A stretch of 64,000 nucleotides of DNA from contig CP136067.1 in assembly GCA_032622095.1 (NCBI GenBank), positions 74,490,705-74,554,704 of the forward strand, in the 5' to 3' direction. This stretch comes from Siphonodentalium dalli (lineage: Eukaryota > Mollusca > Scaphopoda > Gadilida > Siphonodentaliidae). Below, piece by piece: positions 47,606-61,035 of the stretch; positions within the stretch are counted from its first letter, which is position 1; every line of letters begins with the position of its first letter. The notes beneath the pieces were generated by a model. The model saw nothing but the letters and a program-made list of their open reading frames with translations. It was not told the DNA's origin and did no database searches. The position numbers and the translations under genes were made by a program.

Positions 47606-49310
47606 CTGTAAATATTTGAGGAAAAGAAAATCACATGATTTCTTAGCCTGATTTAATTACCAATGACATGGTGGTCATGGATAATAGAGCCCTGAGATTC
47701 CTCATGTAAAGTGTATTTCTGCTGGGGCCATTGTGGATTTTTGTGGAGAAAATATTAAAACATTTTGGTTTAAAAAGCATGCCATTTATACTAACTCTTG
47801 GCTAGAACAAGATCAGATGAAAAACATTGTGGTCAGGTCAGTTTGGGGCTGAGGTCAGATTACAGGGCTGAGTATCTCCACACCCCCCAACCCCACCCTA
47901 CTATCATGAATGACCAAATTGTACAGCCGACACTAAAACATTAAGAAAAGAAAGATGTTTTTTGGTATTTTTTGGTTGACATGGAACAAGCAAGGTGCCT
48001 ATTTGAAACATGGCCAAGACGGAAACCAAATTTAAAATAAACTTCGGGATGCAGACTGGAACGGTCCAGTGAAGAAGCGGTCCAGTCTGGTCCGGTCCAG
48101 CTCTCGGTGGTCCAGTATTCTTATCTGGATCAGTTCGGAACGGTCCAATCATACAATACCTTAAATGGAGGGAAATGTGTTAACATGTTCTCTGTCGACT
48201 ACCGAGTTATCTCATACTTTTTGCATGTAATTGAATGGGCGTTGGCAGTGAACGTGTTAATTCTAACTTTGGTATACGTGTTTGTGTTACAGAAAGCGTC
48301 AAGTTACTCTGGACATCATATATAATACATTGTATAAACATTGTGGAAATATGAAGTGTATTTCTTATCTCCATCATTGTATAGAAGTTAGAGAATGAAT
48401 AGATGTGCTTAAAACCAATATTGGATGTAGTTACTTGGAGTAAGATATTGCCAACTATAGGCTAGCATATATCGCGATTCCCAAACTATGTTCAGTACAT
48501 TGAAATGTAGATGAGGGTTAGTTGACATATGGTGTTGATGGTAATTCGCTATCTTGTCTGACATCTTTCATTGTCACTACTAACTGGCAATGTGCATACC
48601 CAATGTGTCAGAAATAGGCCAACAATTCGAGAACATGGCAGTTGTATAAGAAAATTTCGTAATTTCAGAGATCAAAGGTTAAAGGGAATATTACTGTAAA
48701 ATGCTTGAAATGAGCTCATAAATATTTAAAGTTTTTTTTTCATGAAGGATCATTGTTTTGCCCTGGATGAAAGCTGTCAAGCTAGAGACGATGGTAGTAT
48801 AAAACGCATTTTAGAAAGTGTCCCCTAAAGTGGCAATGTCTGAATTTACAAAAGGGCTTATTGTAATCAATAATGTATATTGGAGACTACATCGTCACTT
48901 GCCCGTTTGCCCGAACAACAATAAAACTATATAACTAAAGTCACACCAGGTGACCAGACATTTGCGACATGGTGTATTGGCTGGTGATTAAAGCTTCGTA
49001 CCAGTTAATACGAGTAGGGCCAGTACTTAAGATAGGCATACATCTTTGTATTAAAGTTCGTGAACTGGAACAGTACCAGACCACCATGGATGTATTGGTC
49101 CAAAGCGGTCCAATGATGGCGGACCATACCGATTTTTGTGATATGGTCCGCATCCTTAGTGCAATTTGGTCATTCATGGTAGTGGGGAGATATCCTTGCC
49201 TGAAATCTGCATCTCTACCAACTAATCTAACTAAAACAAAATTTCCTCATTTAAAACATGCAGAGAAACATGCATGCAAAACACATTTACATATACAGTA
49301 TGTCACTGAC
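47606..49310. other. Intron E4-E5, no gene seen
   Basis: Contains two GGTCC-rich patches. The 120-codon plus-strand frame at 48969-49331 runs through one of them and into E4 antisense, so it is not credited. Confidence 0.5.
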
Positions 49311-49451
49311 CTTCAGGTTATACTTGTGTGAGGTCTGTGTAGCTGGCTCCCATGGAAAGTACAGCTCTTCTGGGTCAACAAGAATAGCATCATAAATCTG
49401 TACTAGCTGTGAACCTTTTACTTCTGGGATAATACTGTGCTGACTTCCATC
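49311..49451 (-). CDS. NUP210: NUP210 exon (E4), YFPWEP segment
   Basis: This 141-bp exon encodes 47 codons with phase 0 at both ends, between acceptor CACTGTAG and donor AAG|GTCAGT. It reads DGSQHSIIPEVKGSQLVQIY, then DAILVDPEELYFPWEP, and ends TSHKYNLK. The tail matches the FPWQP...YQYTIRA block that opens an Ig-like repeat in vertebrate NUP210. The repeat continues into E5, so this exon boundary splits the domain. Confidence 0.95.
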
Positions 49452-49694
49452 CTACAGTGGAAATTTTGAGAGTTTGTTTGTTTTTATTTGGAGAGTTTTT
49501 TTTTTTTTAGAAACAAGAAAATTAAATTCTGAAAACTGCAATGGACCAACTTCCATCTTATATAATTATATTTTGTCAAGACACCTGGTTTTATTTAATT
49601 CAATTGATTAGATCCTGAGGCACAATGCAAACAAGATGGGAGGGGTTAGATAGGGTGATAAGGTTTTGGTACCAATGCCAAACTTGTGCACATT

Positions 49695-49925
49695 AAAGTG
49701 TCAATGACACTGAAGCTCAACATGGAGAGGGGCTAATGTTACAGTTAATGGAGAGATAAGGGATGCAGACAGTTAGAATGTCTATATAATACTAGATGTC
49801 AACATCGGCCATGTTTTTTAAATTCTAAAAAATTTGATGGCTCCATTGTTGTGGTGACCCAAACCAGAGGCCAACTCAAAGAGCCATCTGAAGATTGGGA
49901 TCAATTGGAATCAATTGGATAAACT
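49695..49925 (+). mobile_element. R1 element, 5' end only
   Basis: The perfect palindrome GTGTCAATGACAC is followed by TGAAGCTCAACATGG and a short core with AACATCGGCCATGTTTTTTA. There is no 3' end. It starts a chain of repeats that continues with R5, R3 and R2 pieces to 51203. Confidence 0.65.
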
Positions 49926-50094
49926 AGAGATGGGCTTGTCCCAGATTGGACTGAGGTATACCCCCCGTATTCAACATGTTATTTGAATGTAGTAGCCATT
50001 ACTGTATATTGGGCACTGTAATTATGTGAACAGGTAACTCTAAATCCCCTAAGGCCTAACACTAATCTTGAACCTCTTAACCCTTAATCCTAAG

Positions 50095-50570
50095 ACCTAT
50101 TGACTGAAAAATGTAGGAATAAAAGCTCGGACAGACCTCATAATCGCAGGTGCACAGGTTCCCATGGTACTAATTATCTGTGCCAAGTTTCAAAATAATT
50201 GACCAGAAAATGTAGGAATAAAAGCTCGGACAAAATTTTGCATTTTGAGAAGATTTTGTAAGTCGAAAAAAGGGGATAACTCCACCAAAAAATGTCGGAC
50301 AGACATCATAATATAATCGCAGGTGCACAGGTTCCCATGGTACTAAATATCTGTGCCAAGTTTTTAAATAATTGACCTAAAAATGTAGGAATAAAAGCTC
50401 GGACAAAATTAAACATGTTGCAAAAAATTTCTAATTCGAAAAAGGGGGATAAATCCACCAAAAAATGTCCAACAGATGTCATAATCGCAGGTGCACAGGT
50501 TCCCATGGTGTTTGATGTCTGTGCCAAGTTTCATGGAAAATGATCATAAAACAACTGAGAAAAACTCCGG
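50095..50570 (+). repeat. R5 repeat, three tandem modules
   Basis: The segment CATAATCGCAGGTGCACAGG followed by TTCCCATGGT and GTAGGAATAAAAGCTCGGAC occurs three times, about 175 bp apart. It leads into an R3-type tail. Confidence 0.65.
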
Positions 50571-50574
50571 TCAA

Positions 50575-50690
50575 ATTTGTGTCCACGGACGGAACGACGG
50601 ACGGACGGCACGACGGCTCGACGGAAGGACGACGGACGAGGAGTGATGACTATAGCTCCACCGGAGACTTCGTCTCAGGTGAGTTAAAAA
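50575..50690 (+). mobile_element. R3 3' tail fused to R5 modules
   Basis: An ACGG-rich tract, then ACGAGGAGTGATGACTATAG and GGAGACTTCGTCTCAGGTGA, match 8940-9005. R5 modules precede it instead of R3 modules. A weaker copy, without the hairpin, lies at about 52830-52895. Confidence 0.65.
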
Positions 50691-51203
50691 CAGGATCTAA
50701 CCCATATTCAAACTCGATCTGTATTTTGAGTTGAGAAACTAAAATACCAAATTTGGTTCCTATCAGATGAAAACTGGTTGATTTATCGAAGCATGCATGA
50801 ATTATATGTCAAAGAGCCATAACTCCATCAAAAATAATCTGATAAAACCCATATTCGAACTCGAACTGTATTTTGGGTGGAGAAACTGACATACCAAATT
50901 TGGTTCTCATCAGATAAATTTGTTTTAGTTATTGTAGCATCCGTGAATTCTAAGTCGAAAAAGGGCCATAACTCCCTAAAAAAACTTGGATCAAACCCAT
51001 ATTCGAACTTGATCTGTATTTTTGTCTGAGAAACTCATATACAAAATTTGGTTCTGATCAGTTAGAAAATGTTCGAGTTATCGCACCATACGTAAAGTGT
51101 CTACGGACAGAGACAGACAGACAGACGGACGGACGAACAACAAATGGTCAATCCGGATGTCGACACTATGTCCATCCATACTATGGTATGGGTACACATA
51201 AAA
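50690..51203 (+). mobile_element. R2-type repeat, three core modules and 3' tail
   Basis: The modules carry CATAACTCC, ACCCATATTCGAACTCGA and ACCAAATTTGGTTC segments. The tail has (ACAG/ACGG)n at 51108-51140, ATGGTCAATCCGGATGTCG and ATACTATGGTATGGGTACAC. It directly follows the R3 tail at about 50690, so the two repeats are fused or nested. Confidence 0.72.
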
Positions 51204-52972
51204 AGCGATGTTATTTTATTATTCGAATATTCATGTATATGTGGGGGTTTCCCCATGACAGGGATTTCCCTATTTCCAGTCCAGTAAATACTCACATATT
51301 GACATTCACAGAATGTACCTTCGGTAACTTTCGATGTTCCCTCTGATTGAAGACTGATCAGTGGTGAACTGTGACTGATATTAATTGATTTTCACACTCT
51401 GGTGAAGCCACACATATAAAGGGTTTTGTATACAATACGTATAATCACAAGTGTGCAGCTGAATCGTAAGCACCCCATTGATGAACATGTCTAAGTAATG
51501 GATACTTTATGAATTATGTTCACTGATTAGTGATGATTTTGTTTTCACAAGAATGCATAGGGGCCTATGTTAATCTAATTGAAGGAGTTTCTGTCATATC
51601 TGTCATGTATACATCTCAAAATGTCCGACGTACCACCCAAAATAATTGCCCGTTATGAGTCTAAGTTTAAATCTTCATGGATCAGTGCCATGCCATAGAT
51701 TTAGAAAATTGATAGCAACGACACTACAACATTTCTGTCTGAGGTAAACCTTGAGACTCGTTCATTTTGCTGGAAGTGTGGAACCATCCACTACAGTGCA
51801 AATAGAATACAACAGAAGGGAGAAAACTCTATATATTTTTAACAGGAATTAGAACAGGAAGTTAGCAGTTGTCCTTGACCTTTGCATGCTGACGATTTCG
51901 CATTGTAATATTTTATATAAACATACATGTATCTCACTCATAGTAGCTGTATAAAACTCAGTTTTCATTACTTTTTTATTTAGGTGTATATGAAACATGA
52001 GCATATTTGGGCACACCTCCCACAAATATCTCCTGGATGGCTATTTTCAAAACATAACAGGTAAGCACGGATGGACAACTACAGCATTATGTGTACCATA
52101 CATGATATGGGTACAATTAAATATATGCTAAATGCAGAATGGTAAAGACAGACATAAGTTTAGAAAATGGAGACTGGTCCTAATACTGAATGCTGAGATA
52201 TTTGTGGTACCTCTGGATTTAGCTCTTTGAAAAATATTGGTTGAACACATAAGGTGCATTTACAGAACAATCAAAAATATATATGACTAGTTTGTTATCT
52301 CAAAGAGTCATTCACGTACATATGGAAGATATTTGAAATTATATCATTAGTCATACCATGAGGATTGCTATATCATGCCACCATATTACTCTTTAGACAC
52401 TTATTGTTAGTTGCTATTAGTCCATGCACAGCTTTTAGCTGCATTTCTTGTTTCAAGTTATTGTACTAATGAGCTCAAAATTTGCGAAAACTATCACTGA
52501 AGGCCAGCCGTAATGTCGCAGCACAAAATATGCAGGACCCGACTGATTTTTTTATTTCAACAAAGACATTGATGATAGCAGCAGTTTGAGTGAACCCAGA
52601 CATTTAAAAAAAATTATGGTCTGTATAAAATTCTGATATCTTTGGTATTACCAAAATGATATAGGGCTTGTTCCACAGTAAAAATTCCATGAGATAATCT
52701 TCAGATAGTCTTCATTTGAGTACTGTCCTGAATTGTTGATCACCGACACTGGCATGATGGGATTGCCTGCAATATGTTTCAGACTATCAAATGTGTGGCT
52801 GTCCAATAGTCGGGGTTCACTCAGACTGGGACGTATGGATGGTGGTCAGATGACAGACAGAGAGAAATGACTGTAGCTCCACCAGAGAGTGAAAAAGATA
52901 AGAACAAATTTGGTAAATTTGAAAATTAGAAACATGAACATGAAATAGCAGTTTTTCCAAATATCACATTAC
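51204..52972. other. Intron E3-E4, no gene seen
   Basis: A short R2-tail relic lies at about 52075-52115 (TGTGTACCATACATGATATG) and an R3-tail relic at about 52830-52895; the rest is unassigned. Confidence 0.45.
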
Positions 52973-53113
52973 CTTTCTGATAAGTTTATCAAGAGAACCT
53001 TCTATCTGAGTTTTTCCTCTGCTCAATGTTTTCACATGGTGAAACGTGCCATTCTTTGTCGAATAGAGAACATCAAAATAGTCTCTTGGAAAGAATGCTT
53101 CAAGGCGAATGTT
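52973..53113 (-). CDS. NUP210: NUP210 exon (E3)
   Basis: This 141-bp exon encodes 47 codons with phase 0 at both ends, between acceptor AAATTTCAG and donor AAG|GTAATG. It begins NIRLEAFFPRDYFDVLYST, contains NGTFHHVKTLSRGKTQIEG and ends LDKLIRK. The start corresponds to the NIRIE...FEV block of vertebrate NUP210 and the centre to its NGSYH..ALKRGQT block. NGT is a potential N-glycosylation sequon, consistent with a lumenal position. Confidence 0.95.
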
Positions 53114-53558
53114 CTGAAATTTGAAAAATAATTAAGCAAAACTATTTACCTCAGGTGTTGAAACAACTAGGGAATTTCATAGTCGATTAGTAGACAGCCC
53201 CTACTCAACTAAAAGTTGATACCAACAGTATATAATACCCGAATATCGCAAACGGTATTCTCAAACAAAGGTTTAGACATCGAGGATCTGATTTTGAAGT
53301 GCTTCACTGTGAATTTTCATAGCTGTTTGCTATTGTAAACTTCTAAGAACATCCATATTTATCATTATATTTATCATTATATTTATGGATATTGACAGGT
53401 GAAAATCATGTTTTATGCTCAAACTGACCAATATAATAATGGGATAAACTTCAGTGGTGATGTAATGTTCGTGTGCGTTCCCTACGAAGTGAAATTACTA
53501 GACATACTTCGAAGTAGCTGGATGCAGCGAGCTTCCTAACCTCTGGATCATGAGTTCA

Positions 53559-53576
53559 GGGGGGGGGGGGGGGGGG
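53559..53576. repeat. Poly(G) tract, about 18 G on the plus strand
   Basis: An uninterrupted G run in the E2-E3 intron, 450 bp upstream of E3 in the gene direction. Confidence 0.9.
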
Positions 53577-53639
53577 TATAACAGAAGTGCACCACAGGGG
53601 TGTGGCTTGGCTTAATCCGCCTGCTATTTGCTAATAATT

Positions 53640-53790
53640 TACATCAACAAAAACGTTTTGTCAAATCGACCCCATATTCGAACCTAATCTGTGTTTTGTG
53701 TGATTAAAAACCACATGCTATTAAAGTTTTCAGCTGATTGAAAATTAAAGTTATCATCTGGAAGCCAAAATGTTGACATATGCTTTATCA
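53640..53790 (+). repeat. R2 core-module fragment
   Basis: A diverged single module contains CCCCATATTCGAACCTAATC and TGTGTTTTG, with no end motifs. A similar lone fragment (TATATTCGAACTTGGCCTG) lies at about 55055-55200. Confidence 0.45.
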
Positions 53791-55352
53791 GATGGCCGGA
53801 TAGTCCAAGTCTGGTCGTACTAAAACCAGCTAACATATTGGGATAGCGAAATGCTAGTTTTAGTACGAGAACGTCCCGTTACAAATTGAATGACATGAGT
53901 TATGCGTTAGAGACCAGCTCACATAAAACCACAATTAAATGTAATCAAATATCATAATTGTGACAATAAACAGGTTTATTCTGTAGAAGACATGATATTT
54001 GTTCTGAAAACCACATCAGTTGTCAAATGAAAGAGGTAATTCAATGTGAACAGAGACATTTACGTAATATGACAATTTTTCAACAGGCATATAAATGGCA
54101 CTATCACCCATTTTAATGCTTATCATTTTGGACAAACATTTTGCACCACGTTTGGTTGATCATTATTTTTTAGACCTTACACCATTTGAACAATTGAGGA
54201 CTTTCTGAGAATTTGATCGAACTTTTCACCTATTTATGAATAACAAACAATTCCCACCTCCAAAGAGGAGGCTTAAAACAGTTTCTGCAGAATCGACGAC
54301 CAAAAAATTAAACTCAGGCTTCAAGCGACTTGCCACCCACTATGTAACTTAAAGCCTTATTAATTATAGTAATATTTCAGGTTACAAATTGGCAGATGCA
54401 GAATTTCTTGGAGGAGAGGGTGTAGAAATCTACATTGTATTCTTATAACTGACATCTGATGATAAAATTAAGACAAAATGAAAATACAAACATCAATTCA
54501 TATGTATACTTGTATACTTATATTAACAATAACATTTATAATTACAAATTCTAAAAGGAAATCTACACAGGAAAAGAATGAGCTTGAGTGACAAGAGACA
54601 TGGTTTTTGTCGGGGGCAGTGGGTCTCTTTCCCCTAGCCCAAATTTCCTCTCCAAATTGATTTCCCAACCCGGTCCACAGATTACTGCCTGATCACCTGT
54701 GTATTTCCCACTAATTAAAACAACAGGGAGCATAAATAAACATAATTTTATTTACCAGCTAATGATGAACACTAATTGAAGTTATGTGCTTATTTTGGCA
54801 TTCAGTTTCAATGTTCCACTTCTAGCAGCTCAAAAATTTATAAAATTAATAAGATACACCAAAAATGAGCCTTGTGTGTTAACAGAATAACGACAAAGTG
54901 ATGATTGTATTTGGTAACAAGAGCATCGCTAGGGCATGGCAAAATACGCCCTTTAGCCATTTCGAATAATACTACCACAAAATAAAAGAATAATTTGAGC
55001 TTACAACGAATATCTGATATACATGTACCCCTAATTTAAATGCCAAAATGCAGTGAAATTCTAAGACGAAAAATTGCCGTAACATGTAAAAATTATTGGA
55101 CAGAACCTATATTCGAACTTGGCCTGTATCTTTAGATGGGAAATACACATAGCAACTTTGGTTCTGATAAAGTAATCCAAACTGAAGTTATCGGTCGGAC
55201 ACCAAAAATGTTAGTAAGTAATCAATAAGCTCCTACCACCATTCATCTTTGCAAGTGGCCTTAAACTGCTGATTGGTCAGCCATAAAAAATGTGACATAT
55301 GACATCAATCAATTGTAAGTCATTCACGAAAGAGGCATCCATCATCTGAAAT
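53791..55352. other. Intron E2-E3, small inverted repeat, otherwise nothing
   Basis: TCGTACTAAAAC at about 53815 is mirrored by GTTTTAGTACGA at about 53858. A lone R2-type module lies near 55060-55200. Confidence 0.45.
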
Positions 55353-55420
55353 GAGAGGCCGATCACGATCGGCAGATGTTTAACCCATACCTTGGCGATA
55401 ACGATTAGCTATTTTCATAA
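55353..55420 (+). mobile_element. R2 5'-end fragment
   Basis: Only the left end is present: GAGAGGCCGATCACGATCGG, then AGATGTTTAACCCATACC and TTGGCGATAACGATTAGCT, nearly identical to 1179-1240. Unrelated sequence follows, so it is either truncated or a very short copy. Confidence 0.6.
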
Positions 55421-55459
55421 ATCCTTACACCAACCTTTTCAACAATTCACACCTTACTA

Positions 55460-55884
55460 TTAAAGCTACTCGATCCGATTAAGCACCCCTCAGTTACTTT
55501 TTATTTGGCTTCGGGGGTAAAAAATATTTTATTCAAATGGAGGAAACCATTCCTCAAAGCTCAGAGTAAGCAGATATCAATTTTTAAAATCTATTATCTT
55601 TAACCAACTGGAATATTTAGTGGCCGTATGAAAGTTGATGAAGATGGATAACTCTAAAATCAAGTGGGTTTTTTGTGTCAGATAAATGACAAAGTAGCAA
55701 AATTTCATTGTCCTAAATGTTGATAAACAACAGATTTTGGGCAATTTTATACTATAGTGGACTGTGGTTAGCATTATTTTTGGGCAATTAATTGATTCTG
55801 ATAACAGAAGCGGAATTTCAAAAAAACTGTTGTTGTTGGAATCTGATGATATGGGGACCATCAAATCGGATTGAGTACCTTTAA
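55460..55884. mobile_element. TTAA-flanked MITE, copy 1
   Basis: The left boundary is TTAA followed by AGCTACTCGATCCG; the right boundary is CGGATTGAGTACCT followed by TTAA. Inside, GGGGGTAAAAAATATTT and CAAAGCTCAGAGT match copy 2. TTAA duplications are typical of piggyBac-type elements; the assignment is inferred from that alone. Confidence 0.75.
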
Positions 55885-56028
55885 GTTCACAAGTGGCATA
55901 AGACTTATTGGGCACCTTCCATATGAACATGGATATGGCATTTGATTCCAACCTATAGTCAGTTTAAAATAGATATATAGTCTTATAGAGCTCAGTCCAT
56001 AGTCAGGCAGAAGAACCATACATAACAG

Positions 56029-56504
56029 TTAAAGGTACTCAATCCGTAAAGAGGGTCCCCATCTCAACAGATTCCAACAACAACAATCCGATCAGAGGGT
56101 CCTATATTACTATTTCTTTGGCTTTGGGGGTAAAAAATATTTGATTCGAGTCGAGGAACCCATCAAACAAAGCTCAGAGTTATTAGATATTGATTTTTGA
56201 AATTTGTTAACTGCTCGAGATGACTGCCGTCAATTTGGTAACCTGCTCGAGATTTTACGCCAAAACTCTATTCAAACAGACAAGGATGGATAACTCTAAA
56301 ATCAAGTGGTAATAATAACACAATTTTGCCTGAGATCTGGGCCAGAAAGTATTCCCGATAATGAAAAATAATAGATTTCTAAAATCGATATCTAACAAAT
56401 CTGAGCTTTGATGGGTGACTTCCTCGACTCGAATCAAATATTTTTGACCCCGAAGCCATTGAAATAGTAATTGAGAGGAGTTTTAGCGGATTGAGTACCT
56501 TTAA
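56029..56504. mobile_element. TTAA-flanked MITE, copy 2
   Basis: The boundaries are TTAA-AGGTACTCAATCCG and CGGATTGAGTACCT-TTAA. It also has a long internal inverted repeat: GGGGGTAAAAAATATTTGAT with TCGAGTCGAGGAA near 56130 is mirrored by TCCTCGACTCGAATCAAATA near 56425. It lies 144 bp from copy 1 in the same intron. Confidence 0.78.
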
Positions 56505-59500
56505 AGATAAACTATTTTTAAAATTTCGTAAAATATGATTGATAATGATTGGATATAACATACTTTAATGCATAATTATGAGATAACTAGAGGTCACCAG
56601 GGATATGAGATTGAAGATATTAGATTTATTACATTGGATAGCATACTGTATGTCTATAGAATGGGTGGGTTAATTTTGTTAATATTTTAAAGCAATTAAA
56701 TCAAATGAACCTCTCTGTACAGGTTAGGGGTGTGTTATCATAAACTATGACTTGAAATATAATATAATCAATGACAAATATTTGAGTTATTAAATGAGAT
56801 AGCAAGGGGTTGATCTTAATCACACTAATGGACTGATCAAAATAGTCTATAAATGCATGTATATGGATTTAGAAGCCCACACAATAAGTCAGTCTCAAGA
56901 ATACAAGCAACATAATTATTATCCTGCACCCCAAATGCAATAGAGGGAATTTCAAAATAAGACATTTCCTCTAATTTTTTTAGAAATCCTTACTGAACCT
57001 GGCTCAAAGTGAAAGATATAATTTAATATCTGCCTATCAGATATCATGTGTCTATGGAATGGGTTAATATTAATCCCAAAATCCATGCAAGACCAGAGAG
57101 CTATGTTGGAGTTGATAAATCCTGAGAAGTCACTGTCCACACACTATGGAAATGCAATAAACAACAGATAGCTATTAACCCTTTACCCATCACGTCGGCA
57201 TTTGTCGGCATCCAGGTCTGCCATCACGTCGGCTTTTATCGGCTTTTTTTTTACCAAGGTTACACTGGTTTTAGAAGCACTAATTGCACCATTGTTATAC
57301 GATGAATCGGCATCAAATTTGCTATTCACATTGGTATGATTATAATTTGTGTGTTTTGATTACTTTAATCAGCTTTAATGGTACTTTTATACCAAAATAA
57401 TACACATTTTAAAAACATTTGAATACGCGATCGTGATACAACGGAAATCGAAACAGGAAACCACCAGCCGGAAGTAATTTGCGATGTTTGATCTGACTAT
57501 AGATTAATGTTTGCTCAACTTGTCGAAGATTATGATAAATAGTTAAAACTAATAGATCAAATTCATTCAATGTAATAATTCTACAGGCAATTTTATGAAA
57601 ACAAATATAAATAATTGTCAAAATCCAGTGTGCTCGTTGACCAATTTGCTGCGTTTCCAGCGTGGATGCCATTGCCAAGTAAAAAAGGTACATCAATGTT
57701 GTTACGTGTTTATTACTTACTATTCATCTAACTAATTTAATACGCCAACCATATGTAGCAACAACATTGTTGTACCTCACATATATATCATTTTGTTTTT
57801 ATTAATAAAGTTATTCGAGAGAATAATACATTAGTTTGTCTTGGAGATTGTATCTCTCACACGAGTCACAGGCATGTGCAATAGATAAACAGCAAAGCGA
57901 CATGCATCCAGCGTAACGTAAAGCCAGCCCAATTCAACTGCGAGTCAGGCGCGAACTGTCTTGGCGTCGCCGTAAATGGAAGTTTTTGTGAAGGAATTTC
58001 CGACGTTTTCTGAATGAAATTAAAATGGCCAATAAAATTAAACTTTTAAATGGCCTTCCCAGTGTTCAATATGTTTTTGGATTAAGCTTGAATATGGCGA
58101 TTGTCCGACTTAATAACTTTCACAAATATGAACTGATTTCAATAATTTTTGGTATAAATGCTTCTCACAATACCCTCTCTATATGATACGACTAGGGATT
58201 GGTTCAGACTGTTTTTCGTAATATTACACTTCATTTTCGACTTATTTTGAGTTTGGATGATAATTTGTTATTCAAGTTATGATGTCCTGATCACCACCAA
58301 ACTTGATACATTTATATGTCTGAATTGCCTTAAAATACAAACCTAGTGCGAATCGGCTTAGAATTCATTTTTTTTTTTTCTTCGAATATGGGTACAAAAG
58401 CCATCTTAGATGTTAAGGTTACGTATCATTTTCTACCCGTTTTGGGGGTTTCTGCAATTATTCGAACAAATATGAACCAATTTGAATATTTTTTTTCGGC
58501 ACAAGCTTCTTGTGACACCATATCTATATTATTAGTCTGAATTTTTCTTTAAAGTTAAAAATCTTTTTTGTTGGGTTTACGGATAATGCGGGTTGAATTT
58601 GCCACGGTGGGGTATGCTACCACGCGAGTGCACACCTCTTGTTTATATCAACAATGGGATTCTATTCAAATAAAAATACAACATAGAACGCAACAACATT
58701 TGACTCAATTTCTAATTAAATTATTTATTACTTTATATACTGAATGAATGAGAATCCATACGGTGTTCCTCTATCAGTCTGCACTCTGTGGTCTGCTTTA
58801 ATATCTAGCAGCATCTCACCAAGTGAAGAATATATCATTCCAATACACATTTAATTTATTGTGCTGCATAAATACATTAGAAATTAATTAAGAGCAAATA
58901 TAATTAAATAGGATAATTACATTAGTGGCGGATCACTTTGATGTATACCATAGAGCATGCTATATAATATACAGATGGCAAATGTTCAGAAATTGGTACC
59001 AGTATCTCATAGTGGTTGCAAACTGCGTTCTGTATTTATGCCGCACCACAAGGAAAATTTCCAAATTACAGTAATTTTTACAAGAATTGAACAAAAGAAA
59101 TTCCCGGTCAGCGTGAACCCCAGATTACATGATTTGGCGACTGCTGTGAGTCAATTTCGCTTTTCATACCTATGGTATATCATACAATTTTCTCTGAGGA
59201 ATTATATTCATGTTTAGCATGATAATGGCTCACAGAAGTTGCCCAAATCATGTGATCCAGCTTCCATGCTGCTGGGAATTTTGGACAATTGTTTGGCCAT
59301 TTCCATCATATGGGTAATTGCTATATTTTATAAGATCTCAAAGCTCTATAAATTATTAAAAGGGCGGCTGATATCGATGGGGGTAGGGTCAAGATAATGT
59401 GAATGGATCATGGAGAAGATGGTGCTTCCAATGAGGGCCACCATTGTAGTATAAACATGGAATTTGCAACACAACAGCTCATCCGTACGATACTTTATTC

Positions 59501-59749
59501 ACTAGATAAATTTGGGAGCACACTCGCTGAACCGATAGCCAACAATGCAAGTTCCACAAAATGTGTATGTGTGCTTCACATCAGTTATGTACTGCCCGAT
59601 CATGCACTGTGAGGAAATTTTTCACGAGTCCTCTTGTTCTCTGTTGCATGATGTTCAGATCATTGTTTACTTGATGTGCGAGTACAATGTAGGTGCAGCC
59701 ATTTTGTGATACTCTTCCTTATCTGGTCTGGTCGAGCAACAAACGATCT
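56505..59749. other. Intron E2-E3, no gene seen
   Basis: A patch of repeated CACGTCGGC and TCGGC words lies at 57189-57245 next to AACCCTTTACCC. It is otherwise AT-rich, with short frames that carry no family feature. Confidence 0.45.
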
Positions 59750-60150
59750 TCCATAAACGTGGACATTTTCGATGCACTGCTTCACCACATTGTCACTTCG
59801 CCACTGGTTATTACTAGTAGATATACTGAATCACTGCATTGTCACTGAATCACTGCATTGTCAGTGAATACTCTAAATGTGCACCAGTCCACAAAATTTG
59901 TATGTGTGCTAATCAGAATACATCATGATCAAAATATGGGCGTTTTCGATGAACTGCTTCGCCACATTGTCACTGAATCACTGCTGTGGTATAATTTGGG
60001 TTGTCGCTGAATAACTCTGAGTCACTCGAAATGTGCACCAGTCCATAAAATGTGTATGTGTGCTAATCCGATTACATCATTATCAGAATATGGGCATTTT
60101 CGATTCACTGCTTCACCACATTGTTACTGAACTGAATGACTCCAAATTTG
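59750..60150. repeat. Tandem repeat, ~160-bp unit, about 2.5 copies
   Basis: CGATG(C/A)ACTGCTTC(A/G)CCACATTGTCACT recurs at about 59771, 59948 and 60100, and GTGCACCAGTCCA(C/T)AAAAT at about 59880 and 60035. The short frames here are by-products. Confidence 0.7.
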
Positions 60151-61035
60151 CACTTGTCCTCCAATTTAGTCTAAATCTCCTTTGGAAATATTTCTATCTG
60201 GTATCGTTGTATTTTATTGGTTGTAACTATCATGTCCGCTCCGACTGTATATACTAACACTTGCTCCCTGTCCATACTGCGTCCACAATGGCATTGAAAA
60301 CAATTGAATCATCGACAAGAAATGTACAAACAAAACCCGTCGTTTCATGAAATAAACATGTGGGGCGAAGTTTTAATTTCCGGGTCGCTTGTGGCCTCGA
60401 AAAAAGTCATTAAAACAATAAAAATAAGTCTTGTGTGCATTTAATTAACCATGTGTCTAATACGAAGTCCACCTTGATTATGTTTTCGAACGCATCTGGG
60501 CAATGGAGTATCAAGAAACGCACATTCGAAACAATTAAATGCTATTAAATTCCATTGTAATCCTAAGCGGGCACCTGCACGTAAATAATCTCACGAAATT
60601 GTTTTCGCGTAAATCAGCCCAATCAAACCAAACTATATCTGGTTTTCACAAAGGCAGTTTTTGGCGCAACCCAAAATCGGCTGCTTGTATGGGAAAAAAT
60701 GTTTCTATTCCGACATATTAAACATTATATTGTTATTGAATAGCATTTCAACTTCTAACCTATGATTTAAAAAATAGAATTTTTAGTATATTAATGCTGT
60801 TTTTATGTCTTTTTTAAAACATGATACACGGATTAATTATCGAAGTATTTACGTCGACGCTGCACATTGTATTTCTGTATCCTCACGATCATGGCTTGTG
60901 TTTTGTTTACATTGGTTACTATTTGTGATCACGTGTCAACAACAGTTAATAAGATTTTTACAATACTGGAATGAATTTCATAATGCATTTCCACATTTTA
61001 TTGAATTTCGTTGGTACATTAATAAATGCAAATAA

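Noticed and set aside
48969-49331. 120-codon plus-strand frame
   Set aside because: It overlaps the antisense of NUP210 exon E4 and a GGTCC-rich repeat patch; no domain.
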